The notes under the pieces were generated by a model that saw nothing but the letters and a program-made list of their open reading frames with translations, was not told the origin of the DNA and did no database searches. Shown in pieces: positions 17,935 through 30,518 of a DNA stretch of 64,000 bases (the first letter of the stretch is position 1; each line of letters starts with the position of its first letter). This stretch comes from Phycisphaerales bacterium (lineage in GTDB: Bacteria > Planctomycetota > Phycisphaerae > Phycisphaerales > SM1A02), in assembly GCA_009691915.1 (NCBI GenBank), contig SIAD01000004.1, forward strand, positions 95,808 to 159,807, in the 5' to 3' direction. The translations under genes and the position numbers were made by a program.

Positions 17935-18858
17935 ATGAGTCGTACCAGCAGCACGCACGAATCTAATCGGGGTCAACGCCCCGCTGTCGCTCCGCCCATC
18001 AGGACGAAGACCGCGGGAAAATTACGCGAAAACAAGGTCGAATCGCACACTTCCGTGAAGGGAAGTGCCAAGTCGACCTCCGACGATCTCTGGCGGAAGT
18101 ACGCCAGTGTGCGCAACGCACCGGGCAAGGACGCTGAGCGCGAAGAGATTCGCAATCAGCTCATCGTGAAGTTTCACCACCTGGTGCGATACACGGCGGA
18201 GAGGATGCGCACGAGGCTCCCGGCGGAGGTTGAGGTCGATGACCTCATCTCGGCAGGTCTCTTCGGGCTCATGGATGCCATCGACGCCTTCGACACTTCG
18301 CGTGGGATCAAGTTCGAGACCTATTGCCCTCAACGAGTCCGCGGGGCCATCTTCGACGAGCTTCGGGCGATGGACTGGGTGCCGAGGCTGGTGCGCTCCC
18401 GGACTACCAAGGTCGAGCGGGTTCGCAAGGAGATCGAGATGAAAAACGGTCGGCCTGCGACCGATCCCGAAATCCGCGATCGGCTCGGTGTCAGTGCGGA
18501 CGAGTTCGAGAAGATCAGCCGAGATTCGAGGCCGGTCGGGGTGGTAAGTCTGAACAAGAAATGGGCCGATCCCGATGCTGCAAACGAGTCCCGCGAGATC
18601 GATGTGGCCCAGCCTGATGGCGAGGGAGATCCATTCAAACTTCTGCAACGGCAGGACTTACAAACACTGCTGACGAAGGGGCTGACCCGCGCGGAGCGGC
18701 TTATCGTCATCCTCTACTACTACGAAGAGCTCACCATGAAGGAGATCGGTCTGACACTCGATCTCTCCGAGAGTCGAGTCAGCCAGATGCACTCGTCAAT
18801 CCTTGCGAGGCTCAAGTCACAGATGAAGCACCGACTCAAGGAGATTGAGCAGGCGTAG
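17935..18858 (+). CDS. FliA/WhiG-family RNA polymerase sigma factor
   Basis: A 307-residue sigma28-class factor with a disordered N-terminal extension of about 60 residues. Region 2 (residues about 78-155) contains LIVKFHHLVRYTAERM and the core-binding VEVDDLISAGLFGLMDAID. Region 3 follows (GRPATDPEIRDRLGVSADEF), and region 4 is a helix-turn-helix (YYYEELTMKEIGLTLDLSES, then RVSQMHSSILARL). AAGGAGAG lies just upstream of the ATG. No flagellar or chemotaxis gene occurs in the window, so its regulon may be other than motility, as for WhiG. Its 3' end overlaps the converging DUF1080 gene by 23 bp. Confidence 0.93.
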   Translation: MSRTSSTHESNRGQRPAVAPPIRTKTAGKLRENKVESHTSVKGSAKSTSDDLWRKYASVRNAPGKDAEREEIRNQLIVKFHHLVRYTAERMRTRLPAEVEVDDLISAGLFGLMDAIDAFDTSRGIKFETYCPQRVRGAIFDELRAMDWVPRLVRSRTTKVERVRKEIEMKNGRPATDPEIRDRLGVSADEFEKISRDSRPVGVVSLNKKWADPDAANESREIDVAQPDGEGDPFKLLQRQDLQTLLTKGLTRAERLIVILYYYEELTMKEIGLTLDLSESRVSQMHSSILARLKSQMKHRLKEIEQA

Positions 18859-20215
18859 GCCCGAGTGGCCGAAGAAAGATGTTGGTGAACTGCAGCGGGC
18901 TGCCGTGGTGCTGGAGGCCTATCGGGCCGCTCGCCGGCACGCCCGGAAGTGTCGCGCCGGGGAGGACATGGACACCATTGAGGGTGACCCAGAGCCGGTC
19001 CCCGACCATCGAGATCAGAAATCGGTTCCACTGCCCTATGGGCGAATCGGCGGTGGCAGTGGGGGTGCAGGCGGCGCGCAGCTCGGCTGAGGCCGCAGGG
19101 TCGGTGCGGTATCCGTAGACCTCACCGCTTCCAATGGGCCAGTTCCACATGTTGACTTGGCTCTTCGAATAGCCGCGCAGAAAGACACCGCTGTCGTACT
19201 CGTCCACTTCGATGTCCATGGCCTTTCCCGAGGCGTCGATCTGGGTTGATCCATCGCGGTTGATCAGTGGACGACGGACTCTCTCTGTAGCTTTCGCCGG
19301 CCAGCGCCAGTCGACGACGAGTTCGAAGTCGGCGACTGCCGCCTTGGTCCACAGGTCTCCTCCCTTGCCGTCGTAGTTGAGGAGTGTTCCGTCCAAGGTC
19401 CAGTGGCCGGAAGCGCCCGCGCCTTCATTCCATGCCGACAACGAGCCATTGAGGAGGTCCACGAAACCGCTCGCGTCAGTGGCGCACTGGCTGGGTGCGA
19501 GCGCGGGCGCGGCGTCTGGCAGCGGTGTGAGGACGATGTTTCGGAAGCGGATCGGAGTGCCTTCGCTCTCGAGACAGATGTACCCCTTGCGAGGATTGAT
19601 CTCGGAGCCGCCGCTGACTTCGACCCCATTGACGGCAAGCGTGAGGCGCCCCTGATCGGCCCTCACGGTGTAGTGATTCCACTCTCCCTTGCCCTTGGTC
19701 TGACGAGATGACGGGAGGCAGCGAATCCAGCCGGCGGGGTGAGGTCGGTCGGGGGTCATCGAAGAGCCATGGATGGCGAACATGTCCCCCTGGCCGGTGT
19801 ACAGGAGTCGTCCGTCGGAGTCGTGCACATCGGGGGTGAGCATGATCTGCACTTCGATTGAGCGGGTGAAGGGGAGTCCCTTCGCCGGGATCCCGTCACT
19901 CCAGAGGAAGAGCCCTGCGTTTCCTGGCTCCGCCTCGTGCATCCAGTCGAGGTCGAGGATGAAGTTCTCGAACATGCGTTCAGTGCGCAGGACCCCGGTG
20001 GGAACTCCCGTGCAGGCGAGGTATCCGAGGCCGTCATCCCCGATCTTCGCGCTCCATGTGTCCTGCGCGCAGTTGACATTGACCCAACCGGAGAGGTCCT
20101 TGCCGTTGAAGAGTGGCAGGGGGTCGGAACGGGATGATTCGTCCGGGAAGGGAGCCCCGATCGACGACGCGGTCAGGGCGAGTGCGCAGAGGGCCGCTGA
20201 GACTCGGTGGGTCAT
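18836..20215 (-). CDS. secreted protein with two DUF1080 (3-keto-disaccharide hydrolase-like) domains
   Basis: A 459-residue exported protein with a signal peptide (SAALCALALTASSIGAPFPD). Two concanavalin-like DUF1080 domains follow: domain 1 from LPLFNGKDLSGWVNVNC to FRNIVLTPLPD (about 34-232) and domain 2 from FVDLLNGSLSAWNEGAG to FTNIFLRPLGP (about 250-450). Each has the family strand FILDLDWMHEAEPGNAGLF or its counterpart DYDSGVFLRG-like stretch. DUF1080 proteins are abundant in planctomycetes and several act on 3-keto-glycosides, so a role in glycan breakdown is likely; the substrate is unknown. It is transcribed alone, towards the sigma-factor gene. Confidence 0.85.
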   Translation of the reverse strand: MTHRVSAALCALALTASSIGAPFPDESSRSDPLPLFNGKDLSGWVNVNCAQDTWSAKIGDDGLGYLACTGVPTGVLRTERMFENFILDLDWMHEAEPGNAGLFLWSDGIPAKGLPFTRSIEVQIMLTPDVHDSDGRLLYTGQGDMFAIHGSSMTPDRPHPAGWIRCLPSSRQTKGKGEWNHYTVRADQGRLTLAVNGVEVSGGSEINPRKGYICLESEGTPIRFRNIVLTPLPDAAPALAPSQCATDASGFVDLLNGSLSAWNEGAGASGHWTLDGTLLNYDGKGGDLWTKAAVADFELVVDWRWPAKATERVRRPLINRDGSTQIDASGKAMDIEVDEYDSGVFLRGYSKSQVNMWNWPIGSGEVYGYRTDPAASAELRAACTPTATADSPIGQWNRFLISMVGDRLWVTLNGVHVLPGATLPGVPASGPIGLQHHGSPLQFTNIFLRPLGPTPAQSP

Positions 20216-20243
20216 TTCGGAAGGCTACTTGCCCGGAATGAAT

Positions 20244-20287
20244 CGATCGGCAGGCACCACCTGCGTGGCCGTGGTGCCTGCCGATCG
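20244..20287 (-). terminator. long-stem hairpin following the lectin/dockerin gene remnant
   Basis: CGATCGGCAGGCACCAC (20244-20260) and its exact reverse complement (20271-20287) flank a 10-base loop. The 17-bp perfect stem sits 30 bp after the stop of the remnant and 28 bp before the DUF1080 start. The - strand continues with only scattered T residues, so termination is likely but not of the classic T-tract type. Confidence 0.6.
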
Positions 20288-20317
20288 AGAGAACTGTCTG
20301 ATAATCGGAATGCCGCG

Positions 20318-20776
20318 CTAGGGCTTGCATCCCCAGTTCGAGAAGACAACGGTCAAGTCGCCGCCGCCAACCGAACCACTTCCGTCAAGATCGGCCACGG
20401 GGACATCAGTCATTCCCCAGGTGGCGAGGATGAAGCTCAAGTCGAGCCCCTCGACGCACCCGTTGAGATCAAAGTCTCCGATGGCGTACTCGCACGAGTC
20501 GGGGACGCCATCCTGATCCTTGTCGGTCTCGCCAGCAGCGATGTCGCAGGCGTCCGCGATGCCGTTGCCGTTGCAGTCAGCTTCGCAGGAGTCGGGCACG
20601 CCGTTACCGTCGCAGTCGGGCTCGGCGGTGAAGTCCCATTCGACGATTGCCTGCCACGAGTGTGTATCGTTGCTGTCGTTCCACTGTGGGTTTCCTCCCT
20701 TGCGGAGCTCGGCGACATTCTCACTGGTGGAGCCGTTTGGTTCCCCGGCGAACCAATTCGTGAACTGGAACGACAG
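20318..20776 (-). pseudogene. 3' remnant of a C-type lectin / dockerin-like secreted protein gene
   Basis: The frame is open from an in-frame TAG at 20777-20779 to the stop at 20318, about 152 codons, with no ATG and no signal peptide. It begins in the middle of a C-type lectin-like domain: NWFAGEPNGSTSENVAEL, then the WND core and an IVEWD end. Next come Cys/Asp-rich spacer repeats (PDCDGNGVPDSCEADCNGNG, ending with DGVPDSCE). The tail is a duplicated dockerin-like pattern (DFDLNGCVEGLDLSFILATW; DLDGSGSVGGGDLTVVFSNW). Such tails close intact secreted Phycisphaerae proteins. The 5' half and signal are missing, and scoB ends only 11 bp before the TAG. GTG 20599 could start a 93-residue fragment, but without a signal peptide that product would make little sense. 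Confidence 0.75.
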
Positions 20777-20787
20777 CTATGTCTGAC

Positions 20788-21465
20788 TCAGCCTGCCAAG
20801 GCCAATAACTTCATGGTCGACAGGGTCGGCGACACGGTGAATCCCGCCGAAGTCTTGGCACGGATCTCGTCCAGCGACACCCCCGGCGCAGCTTCACAGA
20901 GCACGAATCGCCCAGCCCCGGGATCCATTTCAAACACACCGAGATCGGTGATGAGCATGTCAACGCACCGTTTGCCGGTCAGAGGCAGCGTGCACGCGGG
21001 GATCACCTTCGACTCGCCACGTTTGTTGGTGTGTTCCATCACGACGATGCGCCGCTTGACCCCCGCGACGAGATCCATGGCTCCACCCATTCCCTTGACG
21101 AGCTTGCCGGGGATCATCCAGTTGGCGAGGTCTCCCTCCTCGGAGACTTCCATCGCCCCGAGAATCGCGAGATCGACATGCCCACCGCGGATCATCGCAA
21201 AGCTGTCGGCGCTCGAAAAGAATGAGTGGCCGGGGACACCAGTCACCGTCTGTTTGCCCGCGTTAATGAGGTCCGCGTCGACCGCGTCCTCGGTCGGGAA
21301 CGGCCCCATTCCGAGCAGCCCGTTCTCCGACTGTAGCCAGACGGTCATTCCCGCGGGGACGAAGTTGGCAACCAGCGTCGGGATGCCGATTCCCAAGTTG
21401 ACATAGAAACCATCCCGAAGTTCCTGCGCGGCGCGCTGCGCCAGTTGGTTGCGGTCAAGGGCCAC
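20788..21465 (-). CDS. scoB: 3-oxoacid CoA-transferase subunit B
   Basis: The beta subunit of a class I (SCOT/AtoDA-type) CoA-transferase, 225 residues, moving CoA between succinyl-CoA or acetyl-CoA and a 3-oxoacid. [20 protein letters not shown] near the start and [12 protein letters not shown] with the catalytic Glu are diagnostic; [14 protein letters not shown] and [18 protein letters not shown] follow. The alpha subunit, normally adjacent and required for activity, is absent from the window: the gene upstream is an aldehyde dehydrogenase (3 bp away) and downstream is a gene remnant. Either scoA is elsewhere or was lost. Confidence 0.92.
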   Translation of the reverse strand: MALDRNQLAQRAAQELRDGFYVNLGIGIPTLVANFVPAGMTVWLQSENGLLGMGPFPTEDAVDADLINAGKQTVTGVPGHSFFSSADSFAMIRGGHVDLAILGAMEVSEEGDLANWMIPGKLVKGMGGAMDLVAGVKRRIVVMEHTNKRGESKVIPACTLPLTGKRCVDMLITDLGVFEMDPGAGRFVLCEAAPGVSLDEIRAKTSAGFTVSPTLSTMKLLALAG

Positions 21466-21468
21466 GGG

Positions 21469-23040
21469 TCAATCTCCGAACTTGATTCCCTGGGCCAGCG
21501 GAAGACTCCCGCTCCAGTTGATGGTGCAGGTCTGCCGCCGCATGTACGCCTTCCACGAGTCCGATCCCGATTCGCGCCCGCCCCCTGTGTCCTTCTCGCC
21601 ACCGAACGCGCCGCCGATCTCCGCGCCGCTGGTACCGATGTTGACATTGGCGATCCCGCAATCGCTGCCCGAGACACCGAGGAACCGCTCCGCACTGCGG
21701 ATGCTGTCAGTGAAAACTGCGCTGGAAAGCCCCTGATCAACGCCATTCTGAATGGCGATAGCTTCGTCAAGGGAGCCGACCGAGAAGACATAGAGGATGG
21801 GCGCGAAGGTCTCCTCCTTGGTGATCGGCGGAGTCTTGCCCTTGGGAACGCGGATGATCGTCGGTTCGACGAAGTGACCCGGGGAGCTCGCTCGGCGATC
21901 GATCCCTTCGATGCCGCCAGCTACCACCGTGCAGCCCTGACTGACGGCGGTGGAAATTGCGGCGCGCATCTGCGTGACCGCGCGCGCATCGATGAGCGGG
22001 CCCATCAGCGTCTTCGGATCCAGGGGATCGCCGATGGGAATCGAGGCGTAGGCCTTTTTCAGGCGATCCACCAGGCCGTCGACGACGCGCTCATCGACGA
22101 CCAGCCGCCGCGTGGTCGTGCATCGCTGTCCAGCAGTGCCGACCGCGCCGAAGAGCACGGCTCGTGTTACGAGGTCCATGTCCGCATCGGCCATCACGAC
22201 TATCGCATTGTTTCCCCCAAGTTCAAGGAGTGTGCGCCCGAGGCGCGCCCCGACCACCTGCGCGACCCTTCGCCCCATTCGACAGGATCCTGTGGCGCTG
22301 ATCAATGGAATGCGTCGGTCCGCGATCATCGGCTCGCCGACGGCGTCGTCGGTTCCGATCACCAGCGCGAAGAGATCTGCGGGGTCGATCCCTGCTGGCC
22401 GGAAGAGCTGCTGCTGGGTCATCACGCGCCGCGCGATCTCGTTGGAGGCGATGGCCGTGAGTGGCGTGAGAAGGCTTGGCTTCCAGAGACAACTGTCGCC
22501 GCAGGCGGCCGCGATCATTGCGTTCCACGCCCAGACCGCGCAGGGAAAGTTGAATGCCGAGATGATGCCGACCGGCCCCAGGGGATGCCACTGCTCGTAC
22601 ATGCGGTGACCGGCTCGTTCCGAGTGCATCGCCAGTCCGTACAGCTGGCGCGAGAGACCAACGGCAAAGTCGGAGATGTCTATCGCCTCCTGCACCTCGC
22701 CGAGCCCTTCGGCGCGGATCTTGCCCATCTCCATGCTGACGAGTTCGCCCAGCGGCTCCTTGAGCCTTCGGAATTCGTTGCCAATGAGTCGGACGATTTC
22801 GCCCCGATGGGGAGCTGGCACCGCGCGCCACAATTCAAACACCGCAAGTGATCGCGCGATGGTCGACTCGAGTTCTTCGCGCGACTGAAGCCGCACCGAC
22901 GCAATCGCCTCGCCGCACGCGGGATTCACTGAAACGACCGTGCCTATCTCGCCGACGCCACCGTCCGCGATCATGGGATGCGACGCAATCCCGAGTCGCG
23001 ACAACACCCCGTGGCGCGCGGGTGCCGTCGTCGCGGTCAT
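21469..23040 (-). CDS. ALDH7-type aldehyde dehydrogenase (aminoadipate-semialdehyde / P6C type)
   Basis: A 523-residue NAD-dependent dehydrogenase. General ALDH motifs are seen: SAFNFPCAVWAWN, LELGGNNAIVVMADAD with the catalytic Glu, and GTAGQRCTTTRRL with the nucleophilic Cys. The C-terminal GGAFGGEKDTGGGRESGSDS with WKAYMRRQTCTINW is the signature of the ALDH7/antiquitin group, which oxidises alpha-aminoadipate semialdehyde (L-piperideine-6-carboxylate) in lysine breakdown. ATG 23040 overlaps the cyclophilin stop (ATGA); the longer frame to 23397 only reads through that gene. With scoB it may form a small catabolic unit, but the substrate is inferred from family. Confidence 0.88.
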   Translation of the reverse strand: MTATTAPARHGVLSRLGIASHPMIADGGVGEIGTVVSVNPACGEAIASVRLQSREELESTIARSLAVFELWRAVPAPHRGEIVRLIGNEFRRLKEPLGELVSMEMGKIRAEGLGEVQEAIDISDFAVGLSRQLYGLAMHSERAGHRMYEQWHPLGPVGIISAFNFPCAVWAWNAMIAAACGDSCLWKPSLLTPLTAIASNEIARRVMTQQQLFRPAGIDPADLFALVIGTDDAVGEPMIADRRIPLISATGSCRMGRRVAQVVGARLGRTLLELGGNNAIVVMADADMDLVTRAVLFGAVGTAGQRCTTTRRLVVDERVVDGLVDRLKKAYASIPIGDPLDPKTLMGPLIDARAVTQMRAAISTAVSQGCTVVAGGIEGIDRRASSPGHFVEPTIIRVPKGKTPPITKEETFAPILYVFSVGSLDEAIAIQNGVDQGLSSAVFTDSIRSAERFLGVSGSDCGIANVNIGTSGAEIGGAFGGEKDTGGGRESGSDSWKAYMRRQTCTINWSGSLPLAQGIKFGD

Positions 23041-23780
23041 TGGCCCTTGGATCCAGTCGGCGGCGGTGTCGGAGTCGGCTCCCCTGCGGTGGGAGCGGCC
23101 GATGGTTCGTCGGCCTTCGGCGGCCCGGGGAGGATCTCGACTTTCTCGATCACAACACTCGCTTTGGGGACATCGCCCATCCCGGCCGACATCCCCGTCG
23201 GTGTCGCGGCAATCGCGTCCACGACCTCCATGCCCTTGATGACCTTTCCAAAGACCGCGTAGGCCGCCCCGTCGCGCGGCTGGTCGAGCATCTTGTTGTC
23301 GACTGTATTGATGAAGAACTGGCTGGTGGCACTGTCTGCCACTTGTGTCCGCGCCATCGCAAGCGTCCCGCGCGAATTCGGCAGGCCGTTCTTCCACTCA
23401 TTCTTTATCGGAGGACGCGTCGACTTCTGCTTGAGGTCCGCCGTGAAGCCGCCCCCCTGAATCATGAAGCCCTTCATCACCCGATGGAAGACCGTTCCGC
23501 TGTAGAAACCGTCCTTTGCGTACTGGACGAAGTTCTCGACACTCAGGGGAGCCTTCGCGGGGTTGAGTTCGAGCACGATGACTCCCTTGTTCGTGGTCAT
23601 TGCCGCGTAGACGGGCGTTGCGGGCGCGGCGGGAGCCGCCACGGGTGGTGGCGTCGCGGGAGAGCTCGGAGCGGGTTCCTGCGCTACTGCCACTGAGCCC
23701 AGTGACGCGACGAGGGCGACGGCAAGCGCGGTGAAGGGGGCGAACGCGGATCGAGGACGATCAATGGCAGTCTGGTTCAT
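23037..23780 (-). CDS. exported cyclophilin-type peptidyl-prolyl isomerase
   Basis: A 247-residue protein with a signal peptide (FTALAVALVASLGSVAVAQE), a Pro/Ala linker, and a cyclophilin domain (about residues 58-225). Catalytic and binding signatures are VFHRVMKGFMIQGGGF, SATSQFFINT and YAVFGKVIKGMEVVDAIA. The end is a Pro/Thr-rich tail. It should assist folding in the periplasm or at the outer membrane. Start is ATG 23780, 32 bp from the divergent ccsBA gene. It leads the ppi-aldh7-scoB operon through a 4-bp overlap. Confidence 0.92.
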   Translation of the reverse strand: MNQTAIDRPRSAFAPFTALAVALVASLGSVAVAQEPAPSSPATPPPVAAPAAPATPVYAAMTTNKGVIVLELNPAKAPLSVENFVQYAKDGFYSGTVFHRVMKGFMIQGGGFTADLKQKSTRPPIKNEWKNGLPNSRGTLAMARTQVADSATSQFFINTVDNKMLDQPRDGAAYAVFGKVIKGMEVVDAIAATPTGMSAGMGDVPKASVVIEKVEILPGPPKADEPSAAPTAGEPTPTPPPTGSKGQ

Positions 23781-23812
23781 GGGCGGGGCATCGTATCGTC
23801 CTACCCAATAGG

Positions 23813-26800
23813 ATGACCGCTGTTCCCATGTCGTTGGCGCGCGGACTACTTGCCGTGTTTTCCTCGGTCAGGTTTGGCATCGTCCTTATGGCGCTGCTCT
23901 TCCTCTATATGTCCGTGGGGAGCGCGGGGATCATCTATCCGGTCCACCCGAACATTTTCCATCCCGACGCATGGGTTCACGAGCAGCTTCGCCAGTGGCC
24001 CGCGCTTGAAATGACCGAGTTCGAATGGTTTCACTGGTGGCCCTTCGATCTCCTCATTGCGCTGATCGCCCTGTGCATGGCGACGACGACGGTGCGCCAT
24101 ATCCGGCTGAGCCGGATCAATCTCGGAGTCTGGATGATCCACACCGGGATCCTCGTTCTGATCGCGGGGAGCGTCATCTACTTCCACACGAAAGTCGAAG
24201 GCGATGCCCCCGTGGCGCGGCGGAAGGTGGTGGTCACTCTCGAGGGGATCCCAGGAACCGTCGAACTCATCGCCTCACCCGGTGCGACTGCGCACATCGG
24301 CGAGGGAGAGGATCGACTGGCCATTGAGGTGGCTGAGATCGACCCGGCGTGGAGTATGCGCACCGGGGCCGACCAAGGGGAAGGCGCCTACAGCGTGACC
24401 GTGATGGTGACATCCGCGTCGAGGCGGTTCATGCGCCAACTGATCGCGGGCCACCCGGAGTACACCGAGGATCTCATCCTCACCGACGACCCGAAGCAGC
24501 CGATGAAACGGGCGGTCAAGGAGACGGGCACGGCAATCGTCGATCCGCGACTCTCGATGGTCCTCGACTACGAGGCGCAGGAGTACTTCTACCTTCGCAA
24601 CGATCTCGCCAAGTCGTGGGCGCTTTATGTGCGTCCCGTCGGCGCGGCGAAGTGGACGATGCGGCCCATTGACGGCCTGCCGCTCTACAACGACCGCATT
24701 GCCTCGCGCGGCGATGTCTTCGAGGCGGACGACGAAACGCCCGTCGCGGTCGACCCGATCTCACTCACGGTTGGAGCAGTCGCCGTAGACGACCCGTTCC
24801 CCGATGTTGCGCTCACCGTGAGTGGCTACCTCCGATACGCGCAGACCAAGTCTCTCTTGGTGGCCGGTGGCGAGGGGGCGCCCTTCAATCCAACCGTGGC
24901 CCTCGATATCTCCAGTGCGGATGGTGCGAAGGCGAGGTACCGGCTCATCGCCTTCGACCCCGAGCGCGCGACGGCCTATGGCGGACTCATCCGCATGGTC
25001 TCACTCGAGAACGAGAGTGCCATCGCGGGGCTTGGTGAGCCGGCGTCGATTCGCATCGTGATTCCGGGAGCGGGCGTCGACCTCGTCGAACCCATCCGCG
25101 GTCACTCCGGCGAGGGCCCGCCTCCTTTCGTGACGATTGCCGATCCAGAACTTGGATACGCCTACCGAGTGCTCGCCGCGCAGGACAACCTGCCGGTCGG
25201 AGCGAAGCATGCGAGCGTGCTGATCGTGGACATCAAGATGCCGACACGGACCATTCGGCGATGGGTATTCGACGACGCGATTCTGACTCGGGATGTCCCT
25301 GAGGCGGGCGCGGCACACGGCACCACCCAGCCTCCCGATGAGGCGATCTCAATGGAGTACCGACCAGGCGGCGGACGGTCGCTGCTGACTCTCGCGGTCG
25401 GGCCGGCATCGGGGCAGTTGCGCCTCGTGTCATCGATCGGAGACGGAAAGGGGGAGATCCACCCAGTGAGCGCCGGAGTGCCGATCACGCTTCCGGAGGG
25501 ACTGACGGTGACGGTGACTTCATACGAGCCGCGCGCGGTCATCGAGACGAAGCCAATGATCGTGCCGCTGTCGCAGCGCATTCGTGATGCCCGCGAGATG
25601 TTCGCTCAGACGCATGTTTCGGCGGCGGGGGGGAGTGCGGCGTGGGTTGAGTTCAGCCCGTACGCCTACGACGACTTTCGATTCACATTGCCACGGCATC
25701 CCTACAACCCGGCGCGGATCAGGCTCGCCGACGGGCGTGAGATGGAAGTTCTGTTCTCGCGGCAGAGAGTGCCGCTGGGCACACTCGCGGCACTTGAAGA
25801 GTTTGTGCTGACGGCCCACGATGGTGGCTACACCGGCGAGTCCGGGTCGATCCGCAATTACACGAGCCTCATCCGGTTCAAGGACAGCGCGGGGGCAGCG
25901 TGGAGCGAGCCGGTCGCGGTGAGTGTGAATGAACCGGTCGAGCATGAAGGACTCTGGTACTTCCAGGCGCAGTGGGATCCGCCCGAGCCGCCCTCTGAAC
26001 GCAATCAGCGAGGATCGGCGGGGCTCAATTACACCGTGCTTGGAGTGGGAAATCGCAACGGCGTGTGGATTCAACTCGCCGGATGCGTGATCGCCGTCTC
26101 GGGAATGATCTACGCTTTCTATGTGAAACCTGTGCTGATCAGGCGGCGTTCAGCGCGTGCGCGCGCCGCGGCTTTGCTGACACTGGTGATGGCTTCGGGT
26201 GCGGGCGCCGCTGTTGACGGGGACTTCGCTTCGCGCGTCGATCTCTCGCCGCTCGGATCGGTGGCGGTGCAAACCGACGGGCGAGTCAAGAGTTTCGGGT
26301 CTTTCGCGCGCTCAGAAATGGCCTTGATTAGCGGGCCGAAGAGGATCGCCGACCAGTCGCCGGAGTACACCTACCTCGATCTCCTTATGCGCCCCGAGGC
26401 GTATGTGGATGCGGATGTGATTTTCGTCAAGGGGGGGATCATTCGTGCCCCGATCGCGCAGGCAATCTTGACGGCTGACCCTCGGCTCAGCGAGCGAATG
26501 GAGTCGTTCACGAAGAGCGGACTCATCTCGGAAGCGCTGCTGGCGCGCCCCGAGACCGAGGCGGTCCTGTCGCAGATGCAGGCGGACCTCTTGCGAACCG
26601 AGAAACCGATGAGCGCGCTTCGCTCAGCCCGCGCGCTCATGCGCCGGGAGACGCTGCTCAGCCGACTTCGTGTGATTCCTCCTCCCCCGGGCGATGACTC
26701 CGGGCGTTTTCGCTCGATCGCCGAGGTGATGCTCCTTGCGGCCGACCCCGCGGCACTGCGCGCGGCGGGGGAGAGTGCCAAACCGCTTCCGGGCATTGAC

Positions 26801-27879
26801 CCCAAGACGCAGCTTGCCTGCGCGATGGCATGGAAGGGGCTCGTCGAAGCGTGGACCAACGGCGATGCCGAGCGAGTGAACGAGGCGGTTGCGTCGCTCG
26901 CCGCAGTGCTGCCGTCCATGAATCCCTCGGCATATCCGGATGCGGCGCGGCTCTCGTGGGAGTCGTGGTACTTCGCCAACGGCAACCTCGTGTGGATCTG
27001 GATGGTCTACGCACTCAGCGTGACGCTTCTGCTCCTCGGAGTCTCCTACCAGTGGAGGTGGGCGAAGTTTGGTGGGCTCACGGTGTTCGGAGTGGCGTTC
27101 GTCCTTCATACGCTGGCGCTGGCGCTCAGGTGGTGGATCTCCGGCCGCTGGCCCAACTCCAACATGTTTGAGGCAGTAACGACTTCCGCATGGTTCGGCG
27201 CGTGCGCCGCCATCATTCTCGAGTTCGCGTTGCGGCGCCGCGCGGCCGCGGGCATGTTCGCGCTGGTCAGCGGGATCGCCTGCGCCGCGGCACTGATGGC
27301 GGCACACTTCCTCCCCGTCGAACTGAATGCCCAGATCTCCAACATGATGCCGGTGCTGCACGATGTGTGGCTGTACATCCACACGAATGTGATCATTTTC
27401 TCGTACTGCCTGATCTTTATGGCGGCTCTCGCGGCGGTGGGATATCTCGGCTACCGGATGTTCGGGGGCGCGGCGGTGTATGCGCGGGTCGGTGTAGGGG
27501 GCGCGGTGCTCGCGGGTTCGAGCTCCGAGGGAGGCGCAGCCGCTCCTGATCCTCGGCAGAGGCTGCGAGGGGAGCGCCTGGGTGAAATGCTCGACGGCGT
27601 GACGATGCTCCTCATGAAACTCTCCTTCGTCCTCCTTTGGACGGGAATCGCCATGGGCGCCATCTGGGCTGACCATTCCTGGGGCCGTCCGTGGGGGTGG
27701 GATCCCAAGGAAGTATTCGCGCTGAACACCTTTGTCGTTTTCGCACTGCTGGTACATGTGCGCTACAAGGTCAGGGACAAGGGACTCTGGACAGCAGTGC
27801 TTGCGGTCGTGGGCGCGGCGGTCATGCTCTTCAACTGGATCGTCATCAACTTTGTGATCACGGGACTGCACTCCTACGC

Positions 27880-27883
<4 letters not shown>
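23813..27883 (+). CDS. cytochrome c synthase, ResB/CcsB-CcsA fusion
   Basis: A 1356-residue system II (Ccs) cytochrome c biogenesis protein that would export haem and attach it to apocytochromes. The N-terminal ResB/CcsB part has TM helices near residues 18-40, 75-95 and 105-125, then a periplasmic region to a TM at about 747 (VWIQLAGCVIAVSGMIYAFY). A second soluble segment, about 765-1050, precedes the CcsA part, which begins near 1057 (VWIWMVYALSVTLLLLGVSY). The haem-handling WWD motif is WADHSWGRPWGWDPKE near 1285, and His residues flank it (LHTLALALRWW; VLHDVWLYIHTN). Fused CcsBA proteins are known, but this one is much longer than usual. It overlaps the next gene by 4 bp. Confidence 0.9.
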
Positions 27884-30479
<2,596 letters not shown>

Positions 30480-30518
30480 TTATCCCCCGGGATCTCCGCG
30501 ATATTCGCCCCAATGCCG

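Noticed and set aside
20318..20599. Separate intact gene of 93 codons starting at GTG 20599
   Set aside because: The same frame is open far upstream with lectin-domain sequence, and the short product would be an unsignalled fragment of a secreted protein; a gene remnant is the better reading.
22290..22305. ACAGGATCCTGT palindrome in the ALDH7 gene, the core of the 17695 palindrome
   Set aside because: It lies in a conserved coding segment, lacks the outer bases, and has no promoter nearby; likely chance.
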